NCBI GenBank assembly: GCA_025458585.1
Contig: JALOSD010000067.1
Location: 1 to 13,882, forward strand
Direction of reading: 5' to 3'
Length of the DNA: 13,882 nucleotides
Source: Burkholderiaceae bacterium
GTDB taxonomy: Bacteria > Pseudomonadota > Gammaproteobacteria > Burkholderiales > Burkholderiaceae_C
Under the pieces are notes generated by a model, which was not told the DNA's origin, did no database searches, and worked only from the letters and a program-made list of their open reading frames with translations. Positions 1 to 7,339 of this stretch are shown in pieces (position 1 is the first letter of the stretch; every line of letters starts with the position of its first letter). Both the position numbers and the translations under genes were made by a program.

Positions 1-60
1 CAGCGCCTTCGGCGGCAGCTCCTCGACGAACAGCTCGACGAGCAGGTTCTTCGTCGCCAT
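1..60 (-). CDS. glyS: Glycyl-tRNA synthetase beta subunit, N-terminal fragment
   Basis: Only the first 20 codons are in the window; the gene runs off the left edge. The ATG complement ends at position 60 and the translation begins MATKNLLVELFVEELPPKAL, the highly characteristic GlyS start (LLVE-FVEELPPK). The beta subunit carries tRNA recognition and editing functions and joins GlyQ in an alpha2-beta2 enzyme that charges tRNA-Gly in the cytoplasm. It begins 2 nt after the glyQ stop codon, so the two are almost certainly co-transcribed and translationally coupled. Nothing can be said about the rest of the protein. Confidence 0.93.
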   Translation of the reverse strand, partial: MATKNLLVELFVEELPPKAL

Positions 61-62
61 CG

Positions 63-986
63 TCACGCTGCCTTGCGCTGCTGTTCGAGCTGCGCGAGTG
101 CCGCCTCGGCCCAGGGCCTCGGCGCCATCGGGAAGCCCAGCCGCGCGCGACTGTCGAGGTAGCTCTGCGCGACGCTGCGCGCGAGGTGCCGGATGCGGCC
201 GATGTACGCGGCGCGCTCGGTGACGCTGATCGCGCCGCGCGCGTCGAGCAGGTTGAACGTGTGCGCGGCCTTGAGCACCTGCTCGTAGGCCGGCAGCGCG
301 AGCTGCGCGTCCATCAGCTCCTTCGCCTTGCGCTCGTGCGCGCCGAACGCGCCGAGCAGGAACTCGACGTCGCTGTGCTCGAAGTTGTACGTGCTCTGCT
401 CGACCTCGTTCTGGTGGTAGACGTCGCGATAGGTCAACCCGTCCGTCCAGACGAGGTCGAACACGTTCTCGACACCCTGCAGGTACATCGCCAGCCGCTC
501 GAGGCCGTAGGTGATCTCGCCGGTGATCGGCTTGCAGTCGATGCCGCCGACCTGCTGGAAGTAGGTGAACTGCGTCACCTCCATGCCGTTGAGCCAGACC
601 TCCCAGCCCAGGCCCCAGGCGCCGAGTGTCGGGTTCTCCCAGTCGTCCTCGACGAAGCGGATGTCGTTGCGCCGCAGGTCGAAGCCCAGCGCCTCGAGCG
701 AGCCGAGGTACAGCTCGAGGATGTCCGCCGGCGCGGGCTTGAGCACGACCTGGTACTGGTAGTAGTGCTGCAGGCGGTTCGGGTTGTCGCCGTAGCGCCC
801 GTCTTTCGGCCGGCGGCTCGGCTGCACATAGGCCGCCTTCCACGGCTCGGGGCCGAGCGCACGCAGGAAGGTCGCGGTGTGGCTCGTGCCGGCGCCGACT
901 TCCATGTCGTACGGCTGCAGCAGCGCACAGCCCTGATCGGCCCAGTACGACTGCAGCTTGAGGATGAGTTGCTGGAAGCTGAGCAT
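63..986 (-). CDS. glyQ: Glycyl-tRNA synthetase alpha subunit
   Basis: The protein of 307 residues starts MLSFQQLILKLQSYWADQGC, the classic GlyQ N-terminus, close to the usual length of about 300. It is the class II catalytic subunit that activates glycine with ATP and works as an alpha2-beta2 tetramer with GlyS. Visible family blocks are AYVQPSRRPKDGRYGDNPNR, LQHYYQYQVV, FVEDDWENPTLGAWGLGWEV, NGMEVTQFTYFQQVGG, TGEITYGLERLAMY, QNEVEQSTYNFE and FNLLDARGAISVTER. The open frame extends further upstream on the minus strand, but that extension is arginine/alanine-rich shadow sequence inside lnt, so the start at 986 is chosen. No strong Shine-Dalgarno is seen. It lies 38 nt after lnt and 2 nt before glyS. 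The protein looks intact and the assignment is secure. Confidence 0.97.
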   Translation of the reverse strand: MLSFQQLILKLQSYWADQGCALLQPYDMEVGAGTSHTATFLRALGPEPWKAAYVQPSRRPKDGRYGDNPNRLQHYYQYQVVLKPAPADILELYLGSLEALGFDLRRNDIRFVEDDWENPTLGAWGLGWEVWLNGMEVTQFTYFQQVGGIDCKPITGEITYGLERLAMYLQGVENVFDLVWTDGLTYRDVYHQNEVEQSTYNFEHSDVEFLLGAFGAHERKAKELMDAQLALPAYEQVLKAAHTFNLLDARGAISVTERAAYIGRIRHLARSVAQSYLDSRARLGFPMAPRPWAEAALAQLEQQRKAA

Positions 987-1024
987 CGGTGGCGCGCCGC
1001 GCGCAGCGGCGAAAACGCGCGATT

Positions 1025-2551
1025 CTAGGTTCGACGCGGCCACGCGGCCGCCGCGGCGACGACCGCCAGCGCGAGCAGCGCGAGCGGCCACAGGCCGAAG
1101 CGCGACGCCCAGCGCGCGTACGGGGTCAGCCCGTCGCGCCCCTCGACGCCGGCGTCGAGCACGCCGCGCGTGAACGGCTCGAGCGCGTGCGTGACGCGCC
1201 CGCGGTGGTCGATGACGGCGGTGGCGCCGGTGTTCGTCGCGCGCAGCATCGGCCGCTCGAACTCGAGCGTGCGCAGGCGCGAGATGTGCAGGTGCTGCGG
1301 CACCGCGATCGTGTCGCCGAACCAGGCGATGTTGCTGACGTTGGCGAAGATCGTCGGTGCCGCGGCCGGGTCGGCGAAGCGGCGCGCGAGCTCCTCGCCG
1401 AACAGGTCCTCGTAGCAGATGTTCGGCGCGATGCGCTGGCCGGCGAAAGCGAACGACGGCGCGTTCGCCGGACCGCGCGCGAAGTCGCCGAGCGGGATGT
1501 GCATCAGGTCGACGAACCAGCGGAACCCCCACGGCACGAACTCGCCGAACGGCACCAGGTGGTGCTTGTCGTAGCGGTACATGCCGGCGGCCGACAGCGC
1601 GACGACCGAGTTGGTGTAGCCGACGTCGAAGTCGCCGAGCGGCACGCCGACGAGCAGGGCACGGCCGGGCACGCCGAAGTGCGACTGCAGCGCCGGCCAG
1701 AAGGCGGGGTCGAACTGCTCGAGCTGTCCCGGCAGCAGCGGGATCGCCGTCTCCGGCGCGACGACGAGCGCGCCCCGCGCGTCATGCAACGCCTGCGCGA
1801 GCCACGCCATCGCCTCGGGCAGGTGGTCGGCCGCGAACTTGCGGTCCTGCGCGACGTTGGTCTGCACGAGCGTCACGTCGAGCCGGCCGGCCGGCCGGCT
1901 GAACTCGCGCGGGCCGAGCCAGGCGGCGACGACGAGCGCGGCGAGCGCGAGCCCGGCCGTCGTGCGGCCGGCGGTGCGCGCCGGCGTACCCGGGAGCATG
2001 CCCGCAAGCGCCGCGGCGACCGCCGCAGCGGCGAAGCCGATGCCGTAGACGCCGACCCACGGCGCGAGCGCCGCGAGCGGCGCGTCGACGTGCGCGTAGC
2101 CCGACGCCACCCAGGGAAAGCCCGTGAACAGCACGCCGCGCGCGAGTTCGGCCGCCAGCCACAGCGCGGCGAACAGCAGCGCGTCGGCCGGCGCGTGGCC
2201 GCGCCGCCAGCGCGCGTAGGCCGCGGCCGCGAGCGCGAGGTACAGCGCGAGCGCGCCCGCCAGCGCCGCCACCGCGAGCCCCGCCAGCGGCGCCGGCAGG
2301 CCGCCGTAGCGGTGCATGCTGACGAACAGCCACCACGTGCCGCCGGCGAGCCAGGCCGCGCCGAAGGCCCAGCCGAGCCCCGCCGCGTGCTTCGGCGACG
2401 CGCGGTCGAGACGCCAGACCAGCAGGGCGACGCCGGCGACCTGCAGCCACCAGGCCTCGGTGTGCACGAACGCCAGGCCGTGCAGCGCCCCGAGCGCGGC
2501 GAGCGCGCCGCGTTCGGCCCAGGCCCCGCGCCGTCCGCGGCCCGCGAGCAC
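1025..2551 (-). CDS. lnt: Apolipoprotein N-acyltransferase
   Basis: The protein has 508 residues and a GTG start. Lnt is an inner-membrane enzyme that moves an acyl chain from a phospholipid to the N-terminal cysteine of diacylated lipoproteins, the last step of lipoprotein maturation before Lol sorting. The first ~215 residues form several hydrophobic segments, followed by a nitrilase-fold domain (~225-470) and a C-terminal membrane helix (~485-505). The Glu-Lys-Cys triad is visible as E267 in VVAPETAIP, K329 in DKHHLVPFGEFVP and C379 in NICYEDLFGEELA. E267 has the same number as in E. coli. The GTG lies 2 nt after the corC stop and 38 nt remain before glyQ, the usual order in betaproteobacteria. 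The break in corC just upstream could reduce expression by polarity, which is inference. Confidence 0.95.
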   Translation of the reverse strand: MLAGRGRRGAWAERGALAALGALHGLAFVHTEAWWLQVAGVALLVWRLDRASPKHAAGLGWAFGAAWLAGGTWWLFVSMHRYGGLPAPLAGLAVAALAGALALYLALAAAAYARWRRGHAPADALLFAALWLAAELARGVLFTGFPWVASGYAHVDAPLAALAPWVGVYGIGFAAAAVAAALAGMLPGTPARTAGRTTAGLALAALVVAAWLGPREFSRPAGRLDVTLVQTNVAQDRKFAADHLPEAMAWLAQALHDARGALVVAPETAIPLLPGQLEQFDPAFWPALQSHFGVPGRALLVGVPLGDFDVGYTNSVVALSAAGMYRYDKHHLVPFGEFVPWGFRWFVDLMHIPLGDFARGPANAPSFAFAGQRIAPNICYEDLFGEELARRFADPAAAPTIFANVSNIAWFGDTIAVPQHLHISRLRTLEFERPMLRATNTGATAVIDHRGRVTHALEPFTRGVLDAGVEGRDGLTPYARWASRFGLWPLALLALAVVAAAAAWPRRT

Positions 2552-2553
2552 GC

Positions 2554-3377
2554 TCAGCCGGCCGCGGGCGCGCTCGCCGGCACGCGCGAGACCTTGAACC
2601 AGCGCACGGCACCGCCGCGCGCGAGCATCACGGTGAAGCGCAGACCGGCGACGTCGACCGCCTCGCCGCGGCGCGGCACGCGGCCGAGCTCGTGCGCGAC
2701 GAGGCCGCCGATGGTGTCGAAGTCGTCGGTCGGCAGCCCGACGCCGAACGCCTCGTTGACGTCCTCGACGTCGGCGTCGCCGGCGACGCGGTGCGTGCCG
2801 TCGGCCAGCGTGTAGATGGCGGCGCCCGAATCTTCCTCGTCGAACTCGTCCTCGATCTCGCCGACGATCTCCTCGAGCACGTCCTCGATCGTGATCAGGC
2901 CGGCGACGTTGCCGAACTCGTCGATCACGATCGCGAGGTGGTTGCGGTTGCTGCGGAAGTCGCGCAGCAGCTCGTTCAGGCGCTTGCTCTCGGGCACGAA
3001 CACCGCCGGGCGCAGCAGCGTGCGCAGGTTCAGCTCGGGTCGTAGACCGGGAAGCGCGAGTGCGCCGTCGAGATCACGGCGTCGAGCAGCTCGTCGTAGC
3101 GCGCCTCGATGTCGAGCATGTCCATGCGCGGCGCGGCCACCATCACGTCGCCGGCGCTCTTCTCGGCCATGCGCAGCACGCCCTCGACCATCGCCCGCGA
3201 CTCGGGCTCGATCAGCTCGCGCTGCTCGGCGTCGGCGAGCGTCTTCATCAGCTCGGCGCGCGAGTCGGGGCCGGGGCTGAGAAACTCGACGAGGCGCTCG
3301 AACAGGTTGCGCTTGTCGCGCGGCGGCGATACCGGGTCGGCGCGGCGCGCGGACCGCGGTGGCTGCGGGTCGGACAC
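2554..3377 (-). pseudogene. corC: Disrupted CorC/HlyC-family CBS-domain protein (frameshifted by internal deletion)
   Basis: Two frames together make one CorC/YbeX-type protein. The first runs from a GTG at 3377 (vSDPQPPRSARRADPVSPP) through the N-terminal region and most of CBS domain 1, ending SAGDVMVAAPRMDMLDI...AHSRFPVYDPS at a TGA at 3030-3032. The second frame resumes at PELNLRTLLRPAVFVPESKRL, continues through CBS domain 2 (HLAIVIDEFGNVAGLITIED, then VLEEIVGEIEDEFDEE) and the C-terminal CorC domain, and stops at 2554. In relatives about 22 residues (a stretch like EGERENIIGILMAKDLLKLQ) separate RFPVY from PELN. Here only 2 nt separate the matching codons, so about 64 nt are missing near 3038-3042. 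The family is linked to magnesium/cobalt resistance and, for YbeX, ribosome metabolism. The start is inferred from family similarity and lacks a clear Shine-Dalgarno. It is either a true pseudogene or an assembly deletion. Confidence 0.85.
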
Positions 3378-3421
3378 GTGCGGTGTCGAAGTGGGCGGGG
3401 GGCTGAGAATACCCGATCGCC

Positions 3422-3450
3422 TTGACAGGGCAGCGGCCTTGCACCACAGT
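3422..3450 (+). promoter_or_regulatory. Candidate sigma70 promoter ahead of the CobW-type gene
   Basis: A perfect TTGACA lies at 3422-3427 in the divergent gap between corC and the CobW-type gene. Seventeen bases on is CACAGT (3445-3450), which matches the -10 consensus at only three positions. The location, 45 nt before the start codon, is sensible, but the weak -10 makes this tentative. No AT-rich Zur-like dyad is visible in the gap. Confidence 0.3.
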
Positions 3451-3494
3451 CTGCCGCCCCGTCTCGCGGGCCGCCGCGCCACACCCCCACCACC

Positions 3495-4538
3495 ATGTCC
3501 AACGGACTCATTCCCGCGACCATCCTCACCGGCTTCCTCGGCGCCGGCAAGACGACGCTGCTCAAGCGCGTGCTCGGCGAAGCGCACGGCCAGAAGATCG
3601 CCGTGATCGAGAACGAGTTCGGCGAAGAGAACATCGACAACGACATCCTCGTCGCCGACACGAACGAGCAGATCGTGCAGATGAGCAACGGCTGCGTGTG
3701 CTGCACGATCCGCGAGGACCTGCGCAGCACGCTGGCCGACCTGGCCGAGCGACGCCGCAAGGGCGAGCTCGACTTCGAGCGCGTCGTCATCGAGACCACC
3801 GGCCTGGCCGATCCGGGCCCGGTCGCGCAGACGTTCTTCATGGACGACGAGATCGCCGAGAGCTACTTGCTCGACTCGATCCTGACGCTCGTCGACGCCA
3901 AGCACGCCGAGCAGCAGCTCGACGCGCGGCAGGAGGCGCGGCGCCAGGTCGGCTTCGCCGACCAGATCTTCGTCAGCAAGACCGACCTCGTCACGCCGGA
4001 CGAAGCCGACGCGCTGGCGCACCGCCTGCGGCACATGAACCCGCGTGCCCCGCAGCGCCGGGTGCACTTCGGCGAGGTGCCGATCGCCGAGGTGTTCGAC
4101 CTGCGCGGCTTCAACCTCAACGCCAAGCTCGACGTCGACCCCGAGTTCCTCACCGGCGACGGCCATGGCCAGGCACACGATCACGACCACGACCACGACC
4201 ACGGCGAGCACTGCGACCACCCGCACCACCATCACCACGACGACGACGTCAAGTCGTTCGCCTTCCGTGCCGATAAGCCGTTTCACCCCGCCAAGCTCGA
4301 GGACTTCCTCGGCGCGATCGTGCAGGTCTACGGCCCGAAGATGCTGCGCTACAAGGGTGTGCTGCACATGAAGGGCAGCGACCGCAAGGTCATCTTCCAG
4401 GGCGTGCACCAGCTGATGGGCAGCGACCTCGGCCCCAAGTGGGCGCCGGGGGAGAAGAAGGAGAGCAAGATGGTGTTTATCGGCATCGATCTTCCCCGTG
4501 ACATCCTGCTGCAGGGGCTCGAGCAATGCCTCGTCTGA
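3495..4538 (+). CDS. COG0523/CobW-family metal-chaperone GTPase
   Basis: The protein has 347 residues. It is a G3E P-loop GTPase with Walker A GFLGAGKT (13-20), the family metal motif CVCC (67-70) inside SNGCVCCTIREDL, a Walker B/switch block VVIETTGLADP (97-107) and guanine-specificity motif SKTD (161-164). A histidine/aspartate-rich loop spans about 224-248, and the CobW C-terminal domain follows from ~250. Members insert or deliver metals, often zinc, in the cytosol; others are cobalamin or nitrile hydratase activators. The His-rich loop and CxCC favour metal delivery, but the client protein cannot be named from sequence. It is divergent from corC and followed 118 nt later by dksA. ATG at 3495 is the only sensible start because the P-loop follows at once; no clear Shine-Dalgarno precedes it. 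Confidence 0.92.
   Translation: MSNGLIPATILTGFLGAGKTTLLKRVLGEAHGQKIAVIENEFGEENIDNDILVADTNEQIVQMSNGCVCCTIREDLRSTLADLAERRRKGELDFERVVIETTGLADPGPVAQTFFMDDEIAESYLLDSILTLVDAKHAEQQLDARQEARRQVGFADQIFVSKTDLVTPDEADALAHRLRHMNPRAPQRRVHFGEVPIAEVFDLRGFNLNAKLDVDPEFLTGDGHGQAHDHDHDHDHGEHCDHPHHHHHDDDVKSFAFRADKPFHPAKLEDFLGAIVQVYGPKMLRYKGVLHMKGSDRKVIFQGVHQLMGSDLGPKWAPGEKKESKMVFIGIDLPRDILLQGLEQCLV
4176..4205 (+). repeat. In-frame tandem hexamer repeat (CACGAC) encoding His-Asp
   Basis: Five consecutive six-base units (CACGAT, three CACGAC, CACGGC) lie inside the CobW-type gene and encode the His-Asp part of its metal-binding loop. Changes in copy number would stay in frame and alter the number of histidines. Confidence 0.8.
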
Positions 4539-4566
4539 CGGGGCTCGGGCACGCTTCCTGCGTGGC

Positions 4567-4572
4567 TACAAT
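4567..4572 (+). promoter_or_regulatory. Candidate -10 element of dksA
   Basis: TACAAT, one mismatch from the sigma70 -10 consensus, sits in GTGGCTACAATCC in the 118-nt gap before dksA. No convincing -35 lies 16-18 nt upstream, so the strength of this promoter is unknown. A small GCGGG-GTGT-CCCGC hairpin at 4625-4638 falls in the resulting leader. Confidence 0.4.
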
Positions 4573-4644
4573 CCGCGCGCCTCGAAGCGGCCCCGGCCGG
4601 CGCGGGGCGTTCGGTTGTCACGAAGCGGGGTGTCCCGCCGCTGC

Positions 4645-4650
4645 GAGGAG
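4645..4650 (+). promoter_or_regulatory. Ribosome binding site that fixes the TTG start of dksA
   Basis: GAGGAG lies 6 nt before a TTG at 4657-4659. It is one of the better Shine-Dalgarno sequences in the window and supports this non-ATG start. The frame is open much further upstream, but there is no start codon with better context. Confidence 0.7.
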
Positions 4651-4656
4651 AGCACA

Positions 4657-5322
4657 TTGAGCAAGACCCCGGTCAGCAGCAACCCGGTCGGCAAGACGGC
4701 CGGTGGCAAGTCCACGACGCGCGCCGGCAAGTCCACCGTCCAGCCTCCAGCGCCCTTGTCCGCGGAGGCCGCCGCGGCGAGCCGCTTCGCCGACCGCTTC
4801 TCGCCCGCCCGTCCGGCGGCGGTGCCGGCGTATGCCGACTCCGCCGCCGCGGCCAAGCCGGCGGCGAAGATCGACCCGAAGCTCGCGAACGCATGGAAGG
4901 CCAAGGCCGGGCGCGACCTGAGCGAGGACGAACTGCTCGCGATGCCCGAGTCGGAGTACATGAACGACAAGCAGCTCGAGTTCTTCCGCGCCCGCCTGAC
5001 GGGCCTGAAGGACGACCTGCTGTCGAACGCCGGCGAGACGACGGAGCACCTGCGCGAGGACACGTCGATCGTGCCCGACCCGGCCGACCGCGCCACGATC
5101 GAGGAAGAGCATGCGCTCGAGCTGCGCACGCGCGACCGCGAGCGCAAGCTGCTGAAGAAGATCGCGCAGGCGCTCGCGCGCCTCGACTCGGGCGAGTACG
5201 GCTACTGCGACGAGACCGGCGAGCCGATCGGCCTGCGCCGGCTGCTCGCGCGCCCGACGGCCACGCTGTCGCTCGAGGCGCAGCAGCGCCGCGAGATGAA
5301 GCAGAAGATGTTCGGCGATTGA
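4657..5322 (+). CDS. dksA: RNA polymerase-binding transcription factor DksA, zinc-finger-degenerate type
   Basis: The protein is 221 residues from a TTG start with a strong GAGGAG site. DksA binds the RNA polymerase secondary channel and, with ppGpp, represses rRNA and activates amino-acid promoters. A low-complexity Ala/Pro/Lys/Ser N-terminal extension of about 75 residues precedes the conserved part, making it longer than E. coli DksA (151 aa). The coiled-coil tip carries PDPADRAT with D141 and D144, matching the functional D71/D74 of E. coli. The C-terminal globular region is GYCDETGEPIGLRRLLARPT. The four zinc cysteines read C184, T187, S205 and A208, so only one remains; from memory this pattern is usual in betaproteobacteria. 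The structured repeat follows directly downstream. Identity is secure. Confidence 0.95.
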   Translation: MSKTPVSSNPVGKTAGGKSTTRAGKSTVQPPAPLSAEAAAASRFADRFSPARPAAVPAYADSAAAAKPAAKIDPKLANAWKAKAGRDLSEDELLAMPESEYMNDKQLEFFRARLTGLKDDLLSNAGETTEHLREDTSIVPDPADRATIEEEHALELRTRDRERKLLKKIAQALARLDSGEYGYCDETGEPIGLRRLLARPTATLSLEAQQRREMKQKMFGD

Positions 5323-5328
5323 GATGAA

Positions 5329-5474
5329 CCACCCCCGAAGCGCCTTCGGCGCTCCCCCCCGAGGGGGGCGAGCCCGGACACGACAGGTCCGGTGGACCTG
5401 TCGTGCCTGGCGAGCGGTCGGGCCGCAAGGCCCGGCGCGGCCTGCAAGGCCCGCCAGCGGACCGGCCGAGCCGG
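5329..5474. repeat. Nested GC-rich palindromic intergenic repeat
   Basis: The 237-nt gap after dksA holds a string of hairpins. AGCGCC-TTC-GGCGCT is at 5339-5353. A C-run then a G-run (5354-5360, 5363-5368) follow. CACGACAGGTCC-GGT-GGACCTGTCGTG is a perfect 12-bp stem at 5379-5405. CTGGCG at 5407-5412 pairs with CGCCAG at 5452-5457 and encloses CGGGCC-GCAA-GGCCCG and GGCCT-GCA-AGGCC. The last is CCGGC-CGA-GCCGG at 5462-5474. No T-tract follows any stem, so these are not classical terminators. The first part resembles GC hairpin repeats scattered through Burkholderiales genomes (from memory). From 5475 to 5559 there is only a short direct repeat, CGGCTGTGC at 5496 and 5513. Confidence 0.75.
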
Positions 5475-5559
5475 ATCCGCGGCGGTTGCTCGAAACGGCT
5501 GTGCCCGCTCGTCGGCTGTGCTGGCTCGGCGCGCAGCGCCACTGAACGAGCGGCGTCGG

Positions 5560-7293
5560 ATGGCCGACCCCAAGCAAGGCGACAGCTTCCTGCGCAAGGT
5601 CGTGCGCTTCGTCGCCAACCCGACGACGGACTGGGCCGACCTGAACTCGCGCCAGAGCGCGAACTCGGAGCTCGACCTCGAGAAGTCCGAGCTGAAGGCG
5701 ATGATCGAGCGCAAGCGCCGCAACGACTTCGTGCGCAAGCGCGAGTTCGACCTGCTGCGCCGCGTGCGCCGCGAGGGGCTGACGCCCGAGCAGCTCGCCG
5801 CCCTTGGCGGCTTCTCGCGCCTCGACGACTCCGACGCCCGCGCCTCCGAGGCCTCGGCGCGCGCCGACGGCACCGTCAAGGCAAAGATCGACGAGATCGA
5901 ACAGCAGATGGTCGGCGCTGGCGGCACCGTGCCGTCGCGTCGCGCCGCCAGCGTGTCGGAGGCACCCACCGAGCCCGCCGCCTTCCCGGCGGCACGGCCG
6001 ACCACGGGTTTCGGCAGCGCCCCGTCGATCGTGCCCGACATCGGCGCCGAGCGGTCGCGCGCGGCCGACGGCGAGCCGCTGCTTCCGGCACTGCCGCCGC
6101 TGGCCGACCCCGACCGTCCCCCGCCGGGCCCGGCAGTGATGGCGGCCGGCCTGCCGCCGCTGTCGGCCGCCGCCGCGGCTGGCATCGAGTTCAGCGAAGT
6201 GCAGCACGACCCCGAGCTCGACGAGGCCGTGATCGCGTTCGCGAACGCGGACTTCGACAGCTGCGAGCACTCGCTCGAGGCGCTGACTGCGCCCGACGGC
6301 CCGCGCGCGCGCCACGTCGAGACCTGGCTCGTGCGCTTCGACCTCTACCGCGCGACCGGCCAGCAGGCGAAGTTCGAGGCGCTGGCGGTCGACTACGTGC
6401 AGCGCTTCGGCTGGTCGGCGCCGCAATGGTTCTCGCTGCCGCAGCTGGTGGCGCAGGCGGCGGCCGACGAGCCGCCGCGCGCGCTCGCAGGCGCCGACGC
6501 CGGGCCGGTGGGCTGGGCCTGCCCACCGGTGCTCGACCTCGACGCCATCGCGCGTCTGCGCGCGCAGACGCTGCAGATGCCGCTGCCGTGGGTGTTCGAC
6601 TGGTCGGCGCTGCAGTCGGTCGACCCCGAGGCGGCGGCCCAGTTGACCGATCTGTTGCGCCAGTGGTCGCCGCAGCCGATCGAGATGCGCTGGCACGCGG
6701 GCGACCGCCTGCTCACGGTGCTCGCCGAGCAGGCGCCGACCGGGGCGCGCGACGCCGATCCGGCGTTCTGGACGACGCGGCTCGAAGTGCTGCGGCTCGC
6801 CCACCGCCCCGACCAGTTCGACGAGGTCGCGATCGACTTCTGCGTCACGTTCGAGGTCTCGCCGCCGTCGTGGGAGCGTTCGGCGTGCAAGCTGCGCCTG
6901 GTCGGCCCCGGTCAGCACACGCACGCACCGGCGCTGTCGCGCATCAGCGAGGTGTCGACGACATTCTCCGAGTCGTCGATCGGCGACGACCTCGGCGAGG
7001 CGGGTGGCGTCGGCACGGCGTCGGTCGACCTCGCGGGCCAGCTCGTCGGCAGCATCGACGACGTGCTCAAGCGGCTCGACGACCAGCTCGGCGCGGCGTC
7101 GCTCGTCGACGTCTCGTGCGCACGCCTGATCCGCGTCGACTTCCTCGCCGCCGGCGACCTGCTCAACTGGGTGCTCGCGCGCCGCAACGAAGGCCGGCAG
7201 GTCAGCTTCTGCGACGCTCACCGCCTGGTGGCGCTGTTCTTCGGCGCGATGGGCATCAACGAGCATGCGCGGGTGCGCGTGCGCCACGTCTGA
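5560..7293 (+). CDS. Uncharacterised protein with two degenerate STAS-like domains
   Basis: The protein has 577 residues and no signal peptide or membrane helix. The N-terminus (1-115) is charged and helical (SFLRKVVRFVANPTTDW, then a Lys/Arg/Glu-rich stretch), followed by an Ala/Pro-rich linker (~120-205). Residues 215-295 look like an alpha-helical tetratricopeptide-like segment. Residues ~343-390 (LPWVFDWSALQSVDPEAAAQ, then LTDLLRQWS) follow a STAS pattern, and a short block with CVTFEVSPPSWE (428-439) comes next. The C-terminal ~488-575 is a second STAS-like domain (ASLVDVSCARLIRVDFLAAG, then DLLNW). Neither has the phosphorylatable Ser of anti-sigma antagonists: the DSSG position reads DFLAAG and DPEAAA. 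STAS domains bind nucleotides or partner proteins. The gene lies 46 nt before hslV on the same strand. Function is unknown; I recall similar annotated STAS proteins in Burkholderiales. Confidence 0.8.
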   Translation: MADPKQGDSFLRKVVRFVANPTTDWADLNSRQSANSELDLEKSELKAMIERKRRNDFVRKREFDLLRRVRREGLTPEQLAALGGFSRLDDSDARASEASARADGTVKAKIDEIEQQMVGAGGTVPSRRAASVSEAPTEPAAFPAARPTTGFGSAPSIVPDIGAERSRAADGEPLLPALPPLADPDRPPPGPAVMAAGLPPLSAAAAAGIEFSEVQHDPELDEAVIAFANADFDSCEHSLEALTAPDGPRARHVETWLVRFDLYRATGQQAKFEALAVDYVQRFGWSAPQWFSLPQLVAQAAADEPPRALAGADAGPVGWACPPVLDLDAIARLRAQTLQMPLPWVFDWSALQSVDPEAAAQLTDLLRQWSPQPIEMRWHAGDRLLTVLAEQAPTGARDADPAFWTTRLEVLRLAHRPDQFDEVAIDFCVTFEVSPPSWERSACKLRLVGPGQHTHAPALSRISEVSTTFSESSIGDDLGEAGGVGTASVDLAGQLVGSIDDVLKRLDDQLGAASLVDVSCARLIRVDFLAAGDLLNWVLARRNEGRQVSFCDAHRLVALFFGAMGINEHARVRVRHV

Positions 7294-7339
7294 CCGCGGG
7301 GCACGCCCCGTTGCGGGCCGCGCACGCGGCACGACCACG

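Noticed and set aside
1881..1900. 20-base palindrome made of CCGG repeats inside lnt
   Set aside because: It encodes normal lnt sequence (SRPAGRL) and is simple GC-rich repetition; nothing suggests a regulatory role.
989..2815. Plus-strand open frame of 608 codons opposite lnt and the 3' end of corC
   Set aside because: It is very Arg/Ala/Glu-rich low-complexity translation with no start signal and is fully explained as the complement of lnt.
3030..3060. Programmed ribosomal frameshift in corC
   Set aside because: No slippery heptamer is evident, and about 20 conserved residues are missing from both frames. A frameshift alone could not produce a normal protein.
5475..5559. Sigma32-type heat-shock promoter before the STAS-hslVU genes
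   Set aside because: A CTCGAAA string is present near 5489 but no matching -10 at the right distance, so a heat-shock promoter is not supported.
4618..7338. Minus-strand open frame of 906 codons opposite dksA and the STAS gene
   Set aside because: It is antisense to two well-supported genes, is made of Arg/Ala/Leu/Val-rich shadow sequence, and crosses the hairpin repeat. Long antisense frames are expected at this GC content.
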